Positions 35,761 through 44,042 of a DNA stretch of 64,000 nucleotides are shown piece by piece. The DNA is from Peribacillus loiseleuriae (GTDB lineage Bacteria; Bacillota; Bacilli; Bacillales; DSM-1321). The stretch is taken from positions 768,323 to 832,322 of the forward strand of contig NZ_LFZW01000001.1 in assembly GCF_001183985.1 (NCBI RefSeq), written 5' to 3'. The number at the start of each line of letters is the position of its first letter. Position 1 is the stretch's first letter. Made by a program: the position numbers and the translations under genes. The notes beneath the pieces were generated by a model. It had not been told where the DNA came from. It made no database searches and worked only from the letters and a program-made list of their open reading frames with translations.

Positions 35761-37340
35761 TGAGCATTTATCGTATCGGGATTGATGTAGGAGGAACTCA
35801 TACAGATGCAGTCTTGTTAGATCAAAACAATCAGGTCCTTGCAGAAACGAAATCAGCGACAACTGAAGATGTAGCGACAGGTATTTACAATGCGATGAAA
35901 ATAATCATCGACGAAGCAAATGTTCCACGGGAGCAAATTAAATATGCAATGCTTGGAACGACCCACTGTACAAATGCAATCGTTGAAAGAAAAAAATTGA
36001 ACAAGATTTCTTCTATTCGCATCGGTGCCCCTGCTACACTGGCGGTGAAACCACTGATTGGTGTTCCTGAAGAGCTTCGCCAGGCGTTGGGCAAACATGT
36101 CTATCTTGTACGTGGAGGGCATGAATTTGATGGCAGAGAAATTGTCGAATTAGATGAACAACATTTATATCAAATTGCGAATGAAATTAAAGGGAAAGTA
36201 GATTCTGTCGCCATCACATCTGTTTTTTCACCGGTTACCCAATCCCATGAACAAAGAGCGTCAGAAATTATTAGAGAAGTCCTTGGAGATGAGATTGCTA
36301 TCTCATTATCATCTGAAATAGGTTCTGTTGGATTATTAGAGAGGGAAAATGCAACTATTCTCAATGCTGCTGTCGTGAAAGTGGCGAAAACAGCTGCGGA
36401 TGGCTTTATCGATGCATTAAAAAATGAGGGGATTGACGCCCAAGTATTTTTTGGACAAAATGATGGAACTTTGATGTCGGTGGATTATGCTGTTAAATAC
36501 CCAATATTCACCGTTGCTTGCGGTCCAACGAATTCGTTGCGCGGAGCATCCTATTTGAGTGAACTTTCCGATGCGATTGTTGTAGACGTCGGCGGTACAA
36601 CTTCAGATATCGGTGTCTTGGTTCAATCGTTTCCTAGAGAATCTTCCTTAGCTGTTGAGATTGGAGGAGCACGAACAAACTTTAGAATGCCTGACCTTGT
36701 ATCAATAGGACTTGGTGGAGGTACGATTGTCCGTATTCAAGATAATGGCGATTTCACGATCGGACCAGATAGTGTCGGTTATCGTCTTCCAGAAAAAGGT
36801 TTGGTTTTCGGTGGGGATACCTTAACTTTAACAGATGTGGCCGTTGCTCTTGGGAATGTAGAACTTGGTGATGCCTCTAAAGTAGCGCATCTTGATCAGA
36901 AACTATTAAAGCAAGTGTATCAAAAAATGATAGATATGGTTGAAGAAGCGATTGATAAAATGAAAACAAGCGCTGCTCCTGTACCAGTCATACTTGTTGG
37001 AGGAGGTAGCATTCTCTTTCCAGAAGTACTAAAAGGGGCTTCAGAAGTGATTCGTCCGCTTCACTCAGGAGTGGCGAATGCCATTGGTTCAGCGATTTCC
37101 CAAGTTAGTGGACAAATTGAAAAAGTTTATGCTCTTGAAGAAATCGGCAGAGAGCAAGCGTTAAAACTAGCAAAAGAAATAGCAATGGCTGAAGCGATTC
37201 ATGCAGGTGCAGACCCTGAGACACTTGTTATTGTAGACATTGAAGATGTCCCACTTGCGTATATGCCTGGAAATGCAACTCGTATCCGTGTCAAGGCTGC
37301 CGGTGATCTTGCCCAATTTAAGACTAAAGAATTAGTTTAA
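35760..37340 (+). CDS. Hydantoinase/oxoprolinase A-type protein, second copy
   Basis: A 526-residue paralogue of the protein at 31712 and the closer to canonical family members. It has RIGIDVGGTHTDAVL, GTTHCTNAIVER, ERENATILNAAV, VVDVGGTTSDIGVL and PVILVGGGSILFPEV. It starts at the A of the preceding TAATG and probably shares its ribosome binding event. It is the last gene of the sigma-54 operon, followed by a hairpin terminator. The enzymatic role is inferred as for the first copy. Confidence 0.93.
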   Translation: MSIYRIGIDVGGTHTDAVLLDQNNQVLAETKSATTEDVATGIYNAMKIIIDEANVPREQIKYAMLGTTHCTNAIVERKKLNKISSIRIGAPATLAVKPLIGVPEELRQALGKHVYLVRGGHEFDGREIVELDEQHLYQIANEIKGKVDSVAITSVFSPVTQSHEQRASEIIREVLGDEIAISLSSEIGSVGLLERENATILNAAVVKVAKTAADGFIDALKNEGIDAQVFFGQNDGTLMSVDYAVKYPIFTVACGPTNSLRGASYLSELSDAIVVDVGGTTSDIGVLVQSFPRESSLAVEIGGARTNFRMPDLVSIGLGGGTIVRIQDNGDFTIGPDSVGYRLPEKGLVFGGDTLTLTDVAVALGNVELGDASKVAHLDQKLLKQVYQKMIDMVEEAIDKMKTSAAPVPVILVGGGSILFPEVLKGASEVIRPLHSGVANAIGSAISQVSGQIEKVYALEEIGREQALKLAKEIAMAEAIHAGADPETLVIVDIEDVPLAYMPGNATRIRVKAAGDLAQFKTKELV

Positions 37341-37457
37341 ATCGCTGCGACTTAGATCGATCCACCTTCACGATCTTTAGCTATATAATCAGTAAAATGA
37401 AAGTGGGGCATAGAATTATTGACTAGAATTTGTAAGAATAAAAGATAATAAAATGCA

Positions 37458-37500
37458 GAAATGAGAGAATAGATAGTTGCTATTCTCTCATTTCATATAT
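37458..37500 (+). terminator. Terminator-like hairpin after the hydantoinase operon
   Basis: A perfect 14-bp stem, 37458-37471 with 37481-37494, and a 9-base loop. Only a short T-rich tail follows. It may serve both the rightward operon and the leftward putP remnant. Confidence 0.7.
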
Positions 37501-37514
37501 CGCAGGCTTTTCAA

Positions 37515-38158
37515 TTAACTATCTTTTTTTAGAAGTTCTAGTGCTTCTCCGAATTCCTTTTCAATCTCAGCATTCGGTCGATACGTTGCTATACTTACAA
37601 AGTATGTAACGATCCAACAGATGATGAAACCTGGAACAATTTCATAAATGGTACGAGTCAATGAAGCAACATTACCCCGAATCATAACGGTGATCGCACC
37701 TGTAATCATTCCGCAAAGGGCACTTAAAGCTGTAATCTTCCGCCAGTATAGGGGAAAGTAAGATGACTGGTCCGAATGAAGCACCGAACCCTGCCCATGC
37801 GAACGATACGATTTTCAAAATGGATTCAAGCGAGTGCCCCAGCGATAATCGATACGACAAGGACAGCCATTCTTCCTAAAAATACGTATTGTTTATCTGT
37901 TCCGTCTGTCTTAATACCCGCTTTATACAAGTCTTCAACAAGACCGCTTAAATAGATTGCACCCGGAAGCCCCATAAGTAACCAGCCCGACATATCTGTG
38001 GCACCAGCGCTAAGAGCTGTAACCATCGGCCCAAGTGAACGTCCGCTAAGCATGCAGTCTGTCAAGTTGGATATTCGTTTAAATGCATACCAACCGATGA
38101 AAACCATCGCAGCCATGTAAATAATAATCGCTGTTAATTGATACATTTCATTGGACAT
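37515..38158 (-). pseudogene. putP: Remnant of a sodium/proline symporter
   Basis: The first 73 residues are a good PutP N-terminus (YMAAMVFIGWYAFKRIS, LSAGATDMSGWLLMGLPGAIYLSGL). The frame then jumps straight to EDLYKAGIKTDGTDKQ, which belongs near residue 330 of PutP. About 250 residues are therefore deleted. Further on, two frame changes near 37826 and 37760 separate SFAWAGFGASFGPVILLS and the C-terminal YWRKITALSALCGMITG. Several independent lesions show a true pseudogene rather than a single sequencing error. Confidence 0.9.
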
Positions 38159-38469
38159 AGTAAATCCTTCTTTTTAATTAGTGTTTTTATATTTTATAAT
38201 ACGGTATACTTCTTTAAATTCAATTAGTCTTTAAGAATAGGGGGACTCCTGAAATGGAGTTTGCCCGAATCCGCAGTTTAATTTCCACAGTCTACAAACA
38301 ATTGCGTAAATATTCTACCTATACTTTTCTATCAGTTTTCATTCTAGAGGATACCTTAGTAGTTATCACTATCTATAATTTCCATAAAACAACACTTTCG
38401 TTTTATGGAATAAAAAACAGAATCGTTTTTTCCTTGCATATGGAGTTATCAGTAATCTGTTTGCTTGCT
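38159..38469. other. Spacer with no supported gene
   Basis: AT-rich spacer upstream of the putP remnant. A rightward frame of 85 codons from 38254 exists, but it lacks a ribosome binding site and resembles no protein family. It also contains a palindrome-like TTTTATGGAA/TTCCATAAAA pair (38380-38411). Nothing else is seen. Confidence 0.4.
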
Positions 38470-38606
38470 TTAGAATCTGTTCCCGACTGTCAGTTCTTTC
38501 ATCATAGATAGATGAGAGTCGGCCATTTTGATCTCATCTTGAATAAGCGCTTGTAGTTTTAAGGCATCTCCAGGTCTCATTGTATCGATAATAAAAGCTT
38601 CACCAA
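38470..38606 (-). pseudogene. Possible C-terminal gene fragment
   Basis: On the minus strand, after a TAG, an open frame of 45 codons reads GEAFIIDTMRPGD then LKLQALIQDEIKMADSHLSMM and ends at TAA 38472-38470. The composition is protein-like, with an amphipathic helix. It has no SD at its internal ATG. It may be the tail of a gene lost during the rearrangements that removed most of putP. Family not recognised. Confidence 0.3.
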
Positions 38607-38621
38607 TCTAGAAAGAAAAAA

Positions 38622-40433
38622 CTAGCTGTCACATGAAGGCATACCTGGAACATTCCCGCTAGTAGGAAATCGCCTTTTTTGGAGGCATTGTTCTTTGAGG
38701 CTTCTTATTAAAATTTGCTGAATGGTCTTTGATTCAGGCGTTTCATGAAGAGGGTGGGCAAGGTTGATCTCTTCAAGTGGATCTTTTGTTAAATTATATA
38801 ACTCGAATTGATCAGGAACGGGTTGTGTTTTAGTACTAGTGAAACAAATTTCAGATTGAGTGTTTTCTGTTACAGGAGCTGTGTATATTGTAGTAGTAAT
38901 ATGATTTTCCACGCCTGGGTTACTCCAAAATTGCGGGTTATCGAAATAACGGGAAAATTTCCAGATTTCCTCTTTCTTATTCCCTCCGGTTCGTAGTTTA
39001 GCAATCACTGATTCTATATGATTAGGCTGTACTACTGAATCGTACGATTGACCAGTGAGGCTAACCTGATTCAATCCCCTTGTAACATCATCGTCGGTCA
39101 TAAAGTAAAGGGGTTCATCGGCGCGCGGAAATTTGAGCTTTCCTTTAAGTAATGGTGTAAGGTCTCGCCCGGCTAATGGGTGAACTTCCATATGATCCTT
39201 ACTAAGCTTTTCTTGAATGTGGGTGATATCAATGTCTGCGAGTCCTAATAAAGTAGGAATAATGTCCACATGGCTTGATAACAGATCTGTTTCTTCACGT
39301 TGTGAAAAGTGTTTAGGACTATGAATAATAAGAGGCACATGAAGGGCTTCCTCATATGTGTTGTGCCATTTTTGAAACAATCCACCATGGGAACCTACTA
39401 AGCTACCGTGATCAGAAGTAAAAATAACAATTGTATTTTCGTAAAAAGTGGATGTCTTCAAAGCATTAAATACTTTGGACATTTCATCATCAACCTTCTT
39501 TTGAAGAGAAAAATAGAGCTGCCGATAAAAGAGAGTGTTGAAAGTGGGCTGTAGTGCTTGTTGGTAGACGTCTCGATAACTCCATTGAGCGGAAGGTTTC
39601 GTTAGTAAAGTTTCATTGGCTGTAGGCGCTGGTGGAATAAAAGGAATAGAAGGATCAATTGTAAAGTGATAGGATGGCAGCATGTGAGAGTATAGTCCAA
39701 ATAAGGTGATGTCATGTGGATTTACGAAGGATGAAACGATCAGCCACGGTTGGTGGTTATTTGTGCTTGCCTCTTGTTCAAGAGAGTTTATTAAATCAAC
39801 AACTTCAGCTGAATAGACTTCGTCACGACCACTTAAACCAACAGACGCTGTTGAACCTGAATTACGAGGGTCTGCACCATGAGGTTCAGGACCGATCCAT
39901 CCTGAAAAACCATATGAATCCAACCGATTTGCCTGTAAATAGGCATGTTCTTTTTCAGGATCAGGGATACCGTTCGTTGGGTTATAGCTTGTTAATGGAT
40001 GATGAGTGCCTGGAATGAGAATATCTTCATCTGATAGATGCCATTTTCCCTTCCAAAATGTACGATAACCGGCAGTCCGAAAATAGTCTCCAAGAGTGGG
40101 GACTGTATTGTGGTCAAGCCAGAATACATTAGGATCAAATGCTCCTTTTGCCACCCCCGTTGTTTGAGTTACGCCATGTAGTGATGGATACTGTCCTGTG
40201 AAAAGAGTAGCTCTACTCGGAGAACAAGCCGTACTTCCAATATAATGTTTTAAAAATGTCATGCCATTTTCACGTAATAGTTCCTGTGTCTTCAAATTGT
40301 TTCTACGCCATTCTTTCAGTTCTTCGTTTTCATAAACTGTTGGAAAACGTTCCTCATCAACGATGATGAAAAGAAAATTTGGCCGTCCTTTTTGATCCTG
40401 AACACTAGAAGTTGATCGATTCCTTTTGGACAT
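38622..40433 (-). CDS. Sulfatase-family hydrolase (Cys-type)
   Basis: A 603-residue enzyme of the alkaline-phosphatase/sulfatase superfamily. The formylglycine site is Cys70 in ACSPSRATLFTG (pattern C-x-P-x-R). The metal-binding Asp26 lies in FIIVDEERF, and the distal metal site is in IFTSDHGSLVGSHG. Arylsulfatase, choline-sulfatase and phosphonate monoesterase relatives share this layout. No signal peptide is present, so the enzyme should be cytosolic. ATG 40433 has GGGAGAG nine bases upstream. Cys-type sulfatases need conversion of the cysteine to formylglycine; no maturase gene is in the window, so a distant one is required. Confidence 0.9.
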   Translation of the reverse strand: MSKRNRSTSSVQDQKGRPNFLFIIVDEERFPTVYENEELKEWRRNNLKTQELLRENGMTFLKHYIGSTACSPSRATLFTGQYPSLHGVTQTTGVAKGAFDPNVFWLDHNTVPTLGDYFRTAGYRTFWKGKWHLSDEDILIPGTHHPLTSYNPTNGIPDPEKEHAYLQANRLDSYGFSGWIGPEPHGADPRNSGSTASVGLSGRDEVYSAEVVDLINSLEQEASTNNHQPWLIVSSFVNPHDITLFGLYSHMLPSYHFTIDPSIPFIPPAPTANETLLTKPSAQWSYRDVYQQALQPTFNTLFYRQLYFSLQKKVDDEMSKVFNALKTSTFYENTIVIFTSDHGSLVGSHGGLFQKWHNTYEEALHVPLIIHSPKHFSQREETDLLSSHVDIIPTLLGLADIDITHIQEKLSKDHMEVHPLAGRDLTPLLKGKLKFPRADEPLYFMTDDDVTRGLNQVSLTGQSYDSVVQPNHIESVIAKLRTGGNKKEEIWKFSRYFDNPQFWSNPGVENHITTTIYTAPVTENTQSEICFTSTKTQPVPDQFELYNLTKDPLEEINLAHPLHETPESKTIQQILIRSLKEQCLQKRRFPTSGNVPGMPSCDS

Positions 40434-40709
40434 ATTGTCTATCTCTCCCAAAAATAATAAAATTTTTTATAGAGGTATTGTATGTAAAGGAGCTGCTGAA
40501 TGATTGCATATCCTGTACCAAATGTGGTTCATAATTAAGCTATGTATAGTTGATTTCCAACCTTTTCATGTCTCACTTTTGTGATATAGATCCATAGTAG
40601 TGCTAATCATTTTCAAACATGTTCACGATGATTGAATGTTGTAGTGCAATTTCTACTTCATTAATATCATCAATGTTTACCGATTTTTATTGCCTTTTTG
40701 TTATATATC

Positions 40710-40991
40710 TTAGACAAACGATTTCCGTTTATGATCTGTTTGATACCATGAAATGGTGTCAATGGATATTAAGCTGTCAGTGAACGTTCTGCTTTCCGGT
40801 GGAATGGTCTCTTTTTCTTCGGCAAGCGCACCCTGATCTTTGATCACATAAAATAATTTTTCGGCTTTAATATCAAAAATGGAACCTAGTTGTCCTACAC
40901 CATTTTTGAAGGATATATTCTGGGAAAAGGGAACAAGCCTGATGATATTTATCAGGACAAGGAAGCATTTTTTGTAGCTGACCAACTTCAA
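40710..40991 (-). other. Uncertain open frame or gene fragment
   Basis: A leftward frame of 93 codons. The C-terminal two thirds (GQLGSIFDIKAEKLFYVIKDQ onward, then ETIPPESRTFTDSLISID) look like a soluble protein. The N-terminal third overlaps an opposite-strand fragment and is probably not native. No good SD precedes it. It is likely the remains of a larger gene. The gap 40434-40709 before it is featureless AT-rich DNA. Confidence 0.3.
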
Positions 40992-41063
40992 AAAAATTTA
41001 AGAGCCAATATTCGAGTTGCAGAAAATGAAAAAAACACATCAGAGGCTCAGTCTTGTGACTAA
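40890..41063 (+). pseudogene. Orphan 3' gene fragment running into a terminator
   Basis: After a TAG the rightward frame reads YTIFEGYILGKGNKPDDIY then QDKEAFFVADQLQKNLRANI, strongly protein-like, and passes through the left arm of the terminator at 41031 before its stop. A natural gene would stop before its terminator, so the end has been altered by a frameshift or the start lost. Family not recognised. It cannot coexist fully with the opposite frame at 40710-40991. Confidence 0.35.
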
Positions 41064-41082
41064 GCCTCTGATGTGTTTTTTT
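41031..41082. terminator. Strong bidirectional terminator
   Basis: An exact 18-bp stem (AAAAACACATCAGAGGCT and its complement) with a 14-base loop and T-runs on both sides. It lies between the orphan fragment and the leftward SLAP-domain gene. Confidence 0.9.
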
Positions 41083-41130
41083 AGAAAAAGAAAATCATCA
41101 TTCTACTCGCAGGGAAGACAAGCACTGAAA

Positions 41131-41517
41131 TTACATAGCATCTAAACATTCTAATCGACCATTTTCTAATGATCCGTGACACTTCAAAACTTCAACAGGA
41201 AAAATAAACGTCCATGGCATACTTGTTTCTGGCTGAACGATTAGTGAAGGGAGAGTGAAGGTATGTTCTGCAATGATTTCATTGTTTTCCATATAACGCA
41301 GTTTTTTGTTCATAAATGAACAGTCTTGGTGACTGAAATTATGGACAAGCACGGTAACTAATAATTCTCCCTTATGATTCATCGCTTGCCATAACGATGT
41401 GAATTGAATACGATTTTGATTCAGTAAACTCGTTTCTAGAAAAATTCCCTCAATGATTTTACGATCTTTATTGGATAAGGTTTTATCCCACGATGATTCA
41501 TACTGAAGTTTTTGCAT
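41131..41517 (-). CDS. SLAP-domain-containing protein
   Basis: A 128-residue protein matching the Bacillus SLAP domain (short domain seen in proteins linked to S-layer and accessory Sec systems). Family-like features are the early LSNKDRKIIEGIF, the QFTSLWQAMNHKGELLVTVLVHNF core and the late MPWTFIFP. No signal peptide or membrane segment is seen. AGGTGG lies seven bases before the ATG. The leftward gene ends at the strong terminator at 41031. Function is not established; a role near the S-layer is only suggested by the family name. Confidence 0.75.
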   Translation of the reverse strand: MQKLQYESSWDKTLSNKDRKIIEGIFLETSLLNQNRIQFTSLWQAMNHKGELLVTVLVHNFSHQDCSFMNKKLRYMENNEIIAEHTFTLPSLIVQPETSMPWTFIFPVEVLKCHGSLENGRLECLDAM

Positions 41518-42046
41518 CTAGTGCCACCTACTTTTACAATTCCTTTCCTTTATTTTAACACATAAAAAAACAGGTATAGTTTTGTTTGTTTGAACTGAAA
41601 GAGAAATATAATGTAGAAACGGGTGGCCTGGTATTGTATGTACAGTAGAGGTTAATTCAGCAGAAGATGAAGTGTTGCGCGGTGCTCAGCCTGAATTCTA
41701 AATCGGCCGTTAACTTGTCCGTTTTTTATTGATTACTCAATCGATATTCATGTTTTTCAGCCTATTCCTTCTTAAAAATCTTGCATGCAATCATACACTG
41801 CAGCGACTGGAAATTCCCGATTCATCGCCACTACTTGGAAAAATTCTCTCAAAAATAATCTGGACGTTCATAGTGTCTGCTCTGTCAGATTTAATAGCAT
41901 CTTAAGTTGGCAAATGAAAAATGGGGAGTCACTTAGCTTGGTGACAATTTTATTGCCTAGTGCCACCTTTTTTCTACCCCATAAAAACTTATTTTGTACA
42001 TAATAATTAGTCATAACCATATTAATCTATTTCTCATTCAAATCTT
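41518..42046. other. Spacer with no supported gene
   Basis: AT-rich DNA. A rightward frame at 41785-42003 has no SD and no family resemblance. I see no repeat or hairpin worth naming. The promoter of the SLAP gene should lie near 41530-41600. Confidence 0.4.
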
Positions 42047-42583
42047 CTATTTGGTGTAACGGTTTGCATAGCTAGAAGCTACGAAAGCATTCGGTTTAAT
42101 TTTCGGTTCGACACCCATTGCTTCCATCCTTGCAACCATTTCATTGACAAATTCACTTGTTTTATTCTTTTTCCCAGCCCCAATATCAATATGGCCTTCC
42201 ATTGTAAATGTGGCTCCTTGATAGAGGTAAGGAAGAACGATATCGATTAATTGATTTTTTCTTTCCTTTGTAAATAAGGAAACAACTTCCTCCGATAAAG
42301 ATAACTCATTGGAAATTCGTTCATGCAAATGTAGCATTCTCCTTGGAATCATGACTTTTCTTATACAAGCCCACACACCATTTCCTTCATTAAATATGAC
42401 AACTCCTGTTATAAAGATCGTATGCGTTTGATGAACTTGAGAATCTGTTCCTACCATTAATCGAAAGTTACTACATGGTTGCGATTGCATAAACTTCACA
42501 ATATGTTCAAAAACCTGGTCAAATGACATCCTATTTTCCTGTAAATTTTGAAACAGGTACTGATTATTCAAGTCGTTTTTCAT
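42047..42583 (-). CDS. ykuK: YkuK-type RNase H-like protein
   Basis: A 178-residue protein of the YkuK (DUF458) family, which has an RNase H-like fold and is common in Bacillus. Characteristic are the FRLMVGTDSQVHQTHTIFITGVV core with its Asp, and the HIDIGAGKKNKTSEFV and KPNAFVASSYANRYTK blocks near the end. No clear SD precedes the first ATG (42583), so a start at a nearby later codon such as Met19 (RMSFDQVFEHI) is possible. It is a single-gene unit. The biochemical role in Bacillus is not established. Confidence 0.88.
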   Translation of the reverse strand: MKNDLNNQYLFQNLQENRMSFDQVFEHIVKFMQSQPCSNFRLMVGTDSQVHQTHTIFITGVVIFNEGNGVWACIRKVMIPRRMLHLHERISNELSLSEEVVSLFTKERKNQLIDIVLPYLYQGATFTMEGHIDIGAGKKNKTSEFVNEMVARMEAMGVEPKIKPNAFVASSYANRYTK

Positions 42584-43219
42584 ATGATCATATCACAGCT
42601 TTCTTCTCCGATTAATAAATACAGTAATCTGTTTTTATTTGTATTTTATGAAAAAAATGTAATATGGTGTCAGGCATGTGTTGCAAACAAATTTATTTTT
42701 CTGTGATGGGATTTGTTCTCATTTGCATTGTATTCAAATACTATACAATTTATGAAAAGATGGGGAAGGCGTTACAATTTGCAAAGCGGATTTGGAAGAT
42801 GGATTCGATTGTTAGAAAGAAGATTGCTCTAAAAAGAAGGGAAGAACATGTGTGTTAATCTCAAAATAATCATTGTTTCTTTCTCTTTTCGATCTGTTAT
42901 TTGGTTAGACTTCATGCATATCAACTCCTCTATATCTATCATTTCTTATTTTTACATAATACATATAATCTCCCCGATATGTTCTAAAAAAACCATTTTA
43001 CTTTACTAGGTTTTGAGGTTCCTGATATAAAGCATGAGTTAGATACAAATCTATGATCATATCAAAAGTAAAACAGTAATCATCTTCTCTTCTGAGGGGT
43101 GGTTTTTGTCCTTTTATAGCATTTTTTGTAAAAATTACCGACGCAGTATGTTTATTTTTATGTCGAATGCACATAATAAATTCCAAATCCATCAATTAAA
43201 GGTAGAAGGGGGATATTCC
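42584..43219. other. Spacer with no firmly supported gene
   Basis: Starts with a GTGTCAGGCATG motif (42668) of the REP type. A rightward frame from it (42664-42858) ends KMDSIVRKKIALKRREEHVC; it has one hydrophobic segment but no SD. The frame running from 43106 into the next gene is an upstream extension without SD. I do not call either as a gene. Confidence 0.4.
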
Positions 43220-43999
43220 ATGAGTGAAAATGATGAAAGAAAAGATGCGATGACCCGTAGGCAATTTATTCGTAAGGGAGGCTATGTTGCTGGCGGGGCT
43301 ATTGGTGGTGGAATTTTGGGTGCTTCAATTTCTCAAATGTTCACACCGACAGCACCAGAAGTGAGTAAGACTAAAAATGAAGTTGTCCAAAAAGCTGATG
43401 TAGAACGTTTTAATCAAGCGCTTATGTTCTTCAATAAGCAAGAGGATTTTAAAGTCCTTGCGCAAGCATCTGAACGAATTTTTCCAGCGGACGACCTTGG
43501 CCCAGGTGCGATTGATTTAGATGTCCCATTTTATATCGATCATCAATTAGCTGGAGCATGGGGAAATAATGCGCGAGACTATATGTTAGGGCCATTTTAC
43601 CCTGGTATAGAAACGCAAGGCTTCCAGTCGCATTTAAAACGGAATGAAATCATTAGTCAAGGTATTACTAGAATACAGTCGGTTAGCCAAGAAAAATTTA
43701 AGAAGAAATTTACAGAGTTAAGCGATCAAGAACAAGATGAAATATTAGCTACTTTTGAAAAAGGAAAAGTGAAAATGAAAGGTGTAAGTTCGAATGATTT
43801 CTTTACCTTGCTGCGCATGTCCGTATTAGAAGGAGTATACGCTGATCCTCTATATGGTGGTAATCGTGATATGGCTGGTTGGAAAATGAAAGGATTTCCT
43901 GGCAATCAAATGAGTTATCTGGCACAAATTGAATCAAAAGAATTTCTCGAAATTGAACCGAGTAGTTTACATTCCCATATTGCTTCACCAAAAAAATAG
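43220..43999 (+). CDS. Tat-exported gluconate 2-dehydrogenase subunit 3-like protein
   Basis: A 259-residue small subunit of a membrane-associated GMC dehydrogenase (gluconate 2-dehydrogenase subunit 3 family). The N-terminus has a twin-arginine signal, TRRQFIRKGG, followed by a glycine/alanine-rich hydrophobic segment. The mature domain includes the family's IFPADDLGPGAIDLDVPFYID and MAGWKMKGFPG blocks. ATG 43220 has AAGGGGG upstream. The GMC flavoprotein is encoded 43 bases downstream and has no signal of its own, so it is probably exported folded, bound to this subunit. A TatA gene follows the pair. Confidence 0.9.
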   Translation: MSENDERKDAMTRRQFIRKGGYVAGGAIGGGILGASISQMFTPTAPEVSKTKNEVVQKADVERFNQALMFFNKQEDFKVLAQASERIFPADDLGPGAIDLDVPFYIDHQLAGAWGNNARDYMLGPFYPGIETQGFQSHLKRNEIISQGITRIQSVSQEKFKKKFTELSDQEQDEILATFEKGKVKMKGVSSNDFFTLLRMSVLEGVYADPLYGGNRDMAGWKMKGFPGNQMSYLAQIESKEFLEIEPSSLHSHIASPKK

Positions 44000-44042
44000 C
44001 TTGAATGGAACATACATATTTAAGATAGAAAGGAAGTAAAAA

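Noticed and set aside
38254..38511. 85-codon rightward frame
   Set aside because: No SD and no family likeness; it overlaps an opposite-strand fragment with better protein character.
41785..42003. 72-codon rightward frame in the spacer beside ykuK
   Set aside because: No SD, no conserved features, random-looking composition.
42664..42858. 64-codon rightward frame ending in a basic tail
   Set aside because: Its start lies in a REP-like GTGTCAGGCATG and there is no SD; only the second half looks protein-like.
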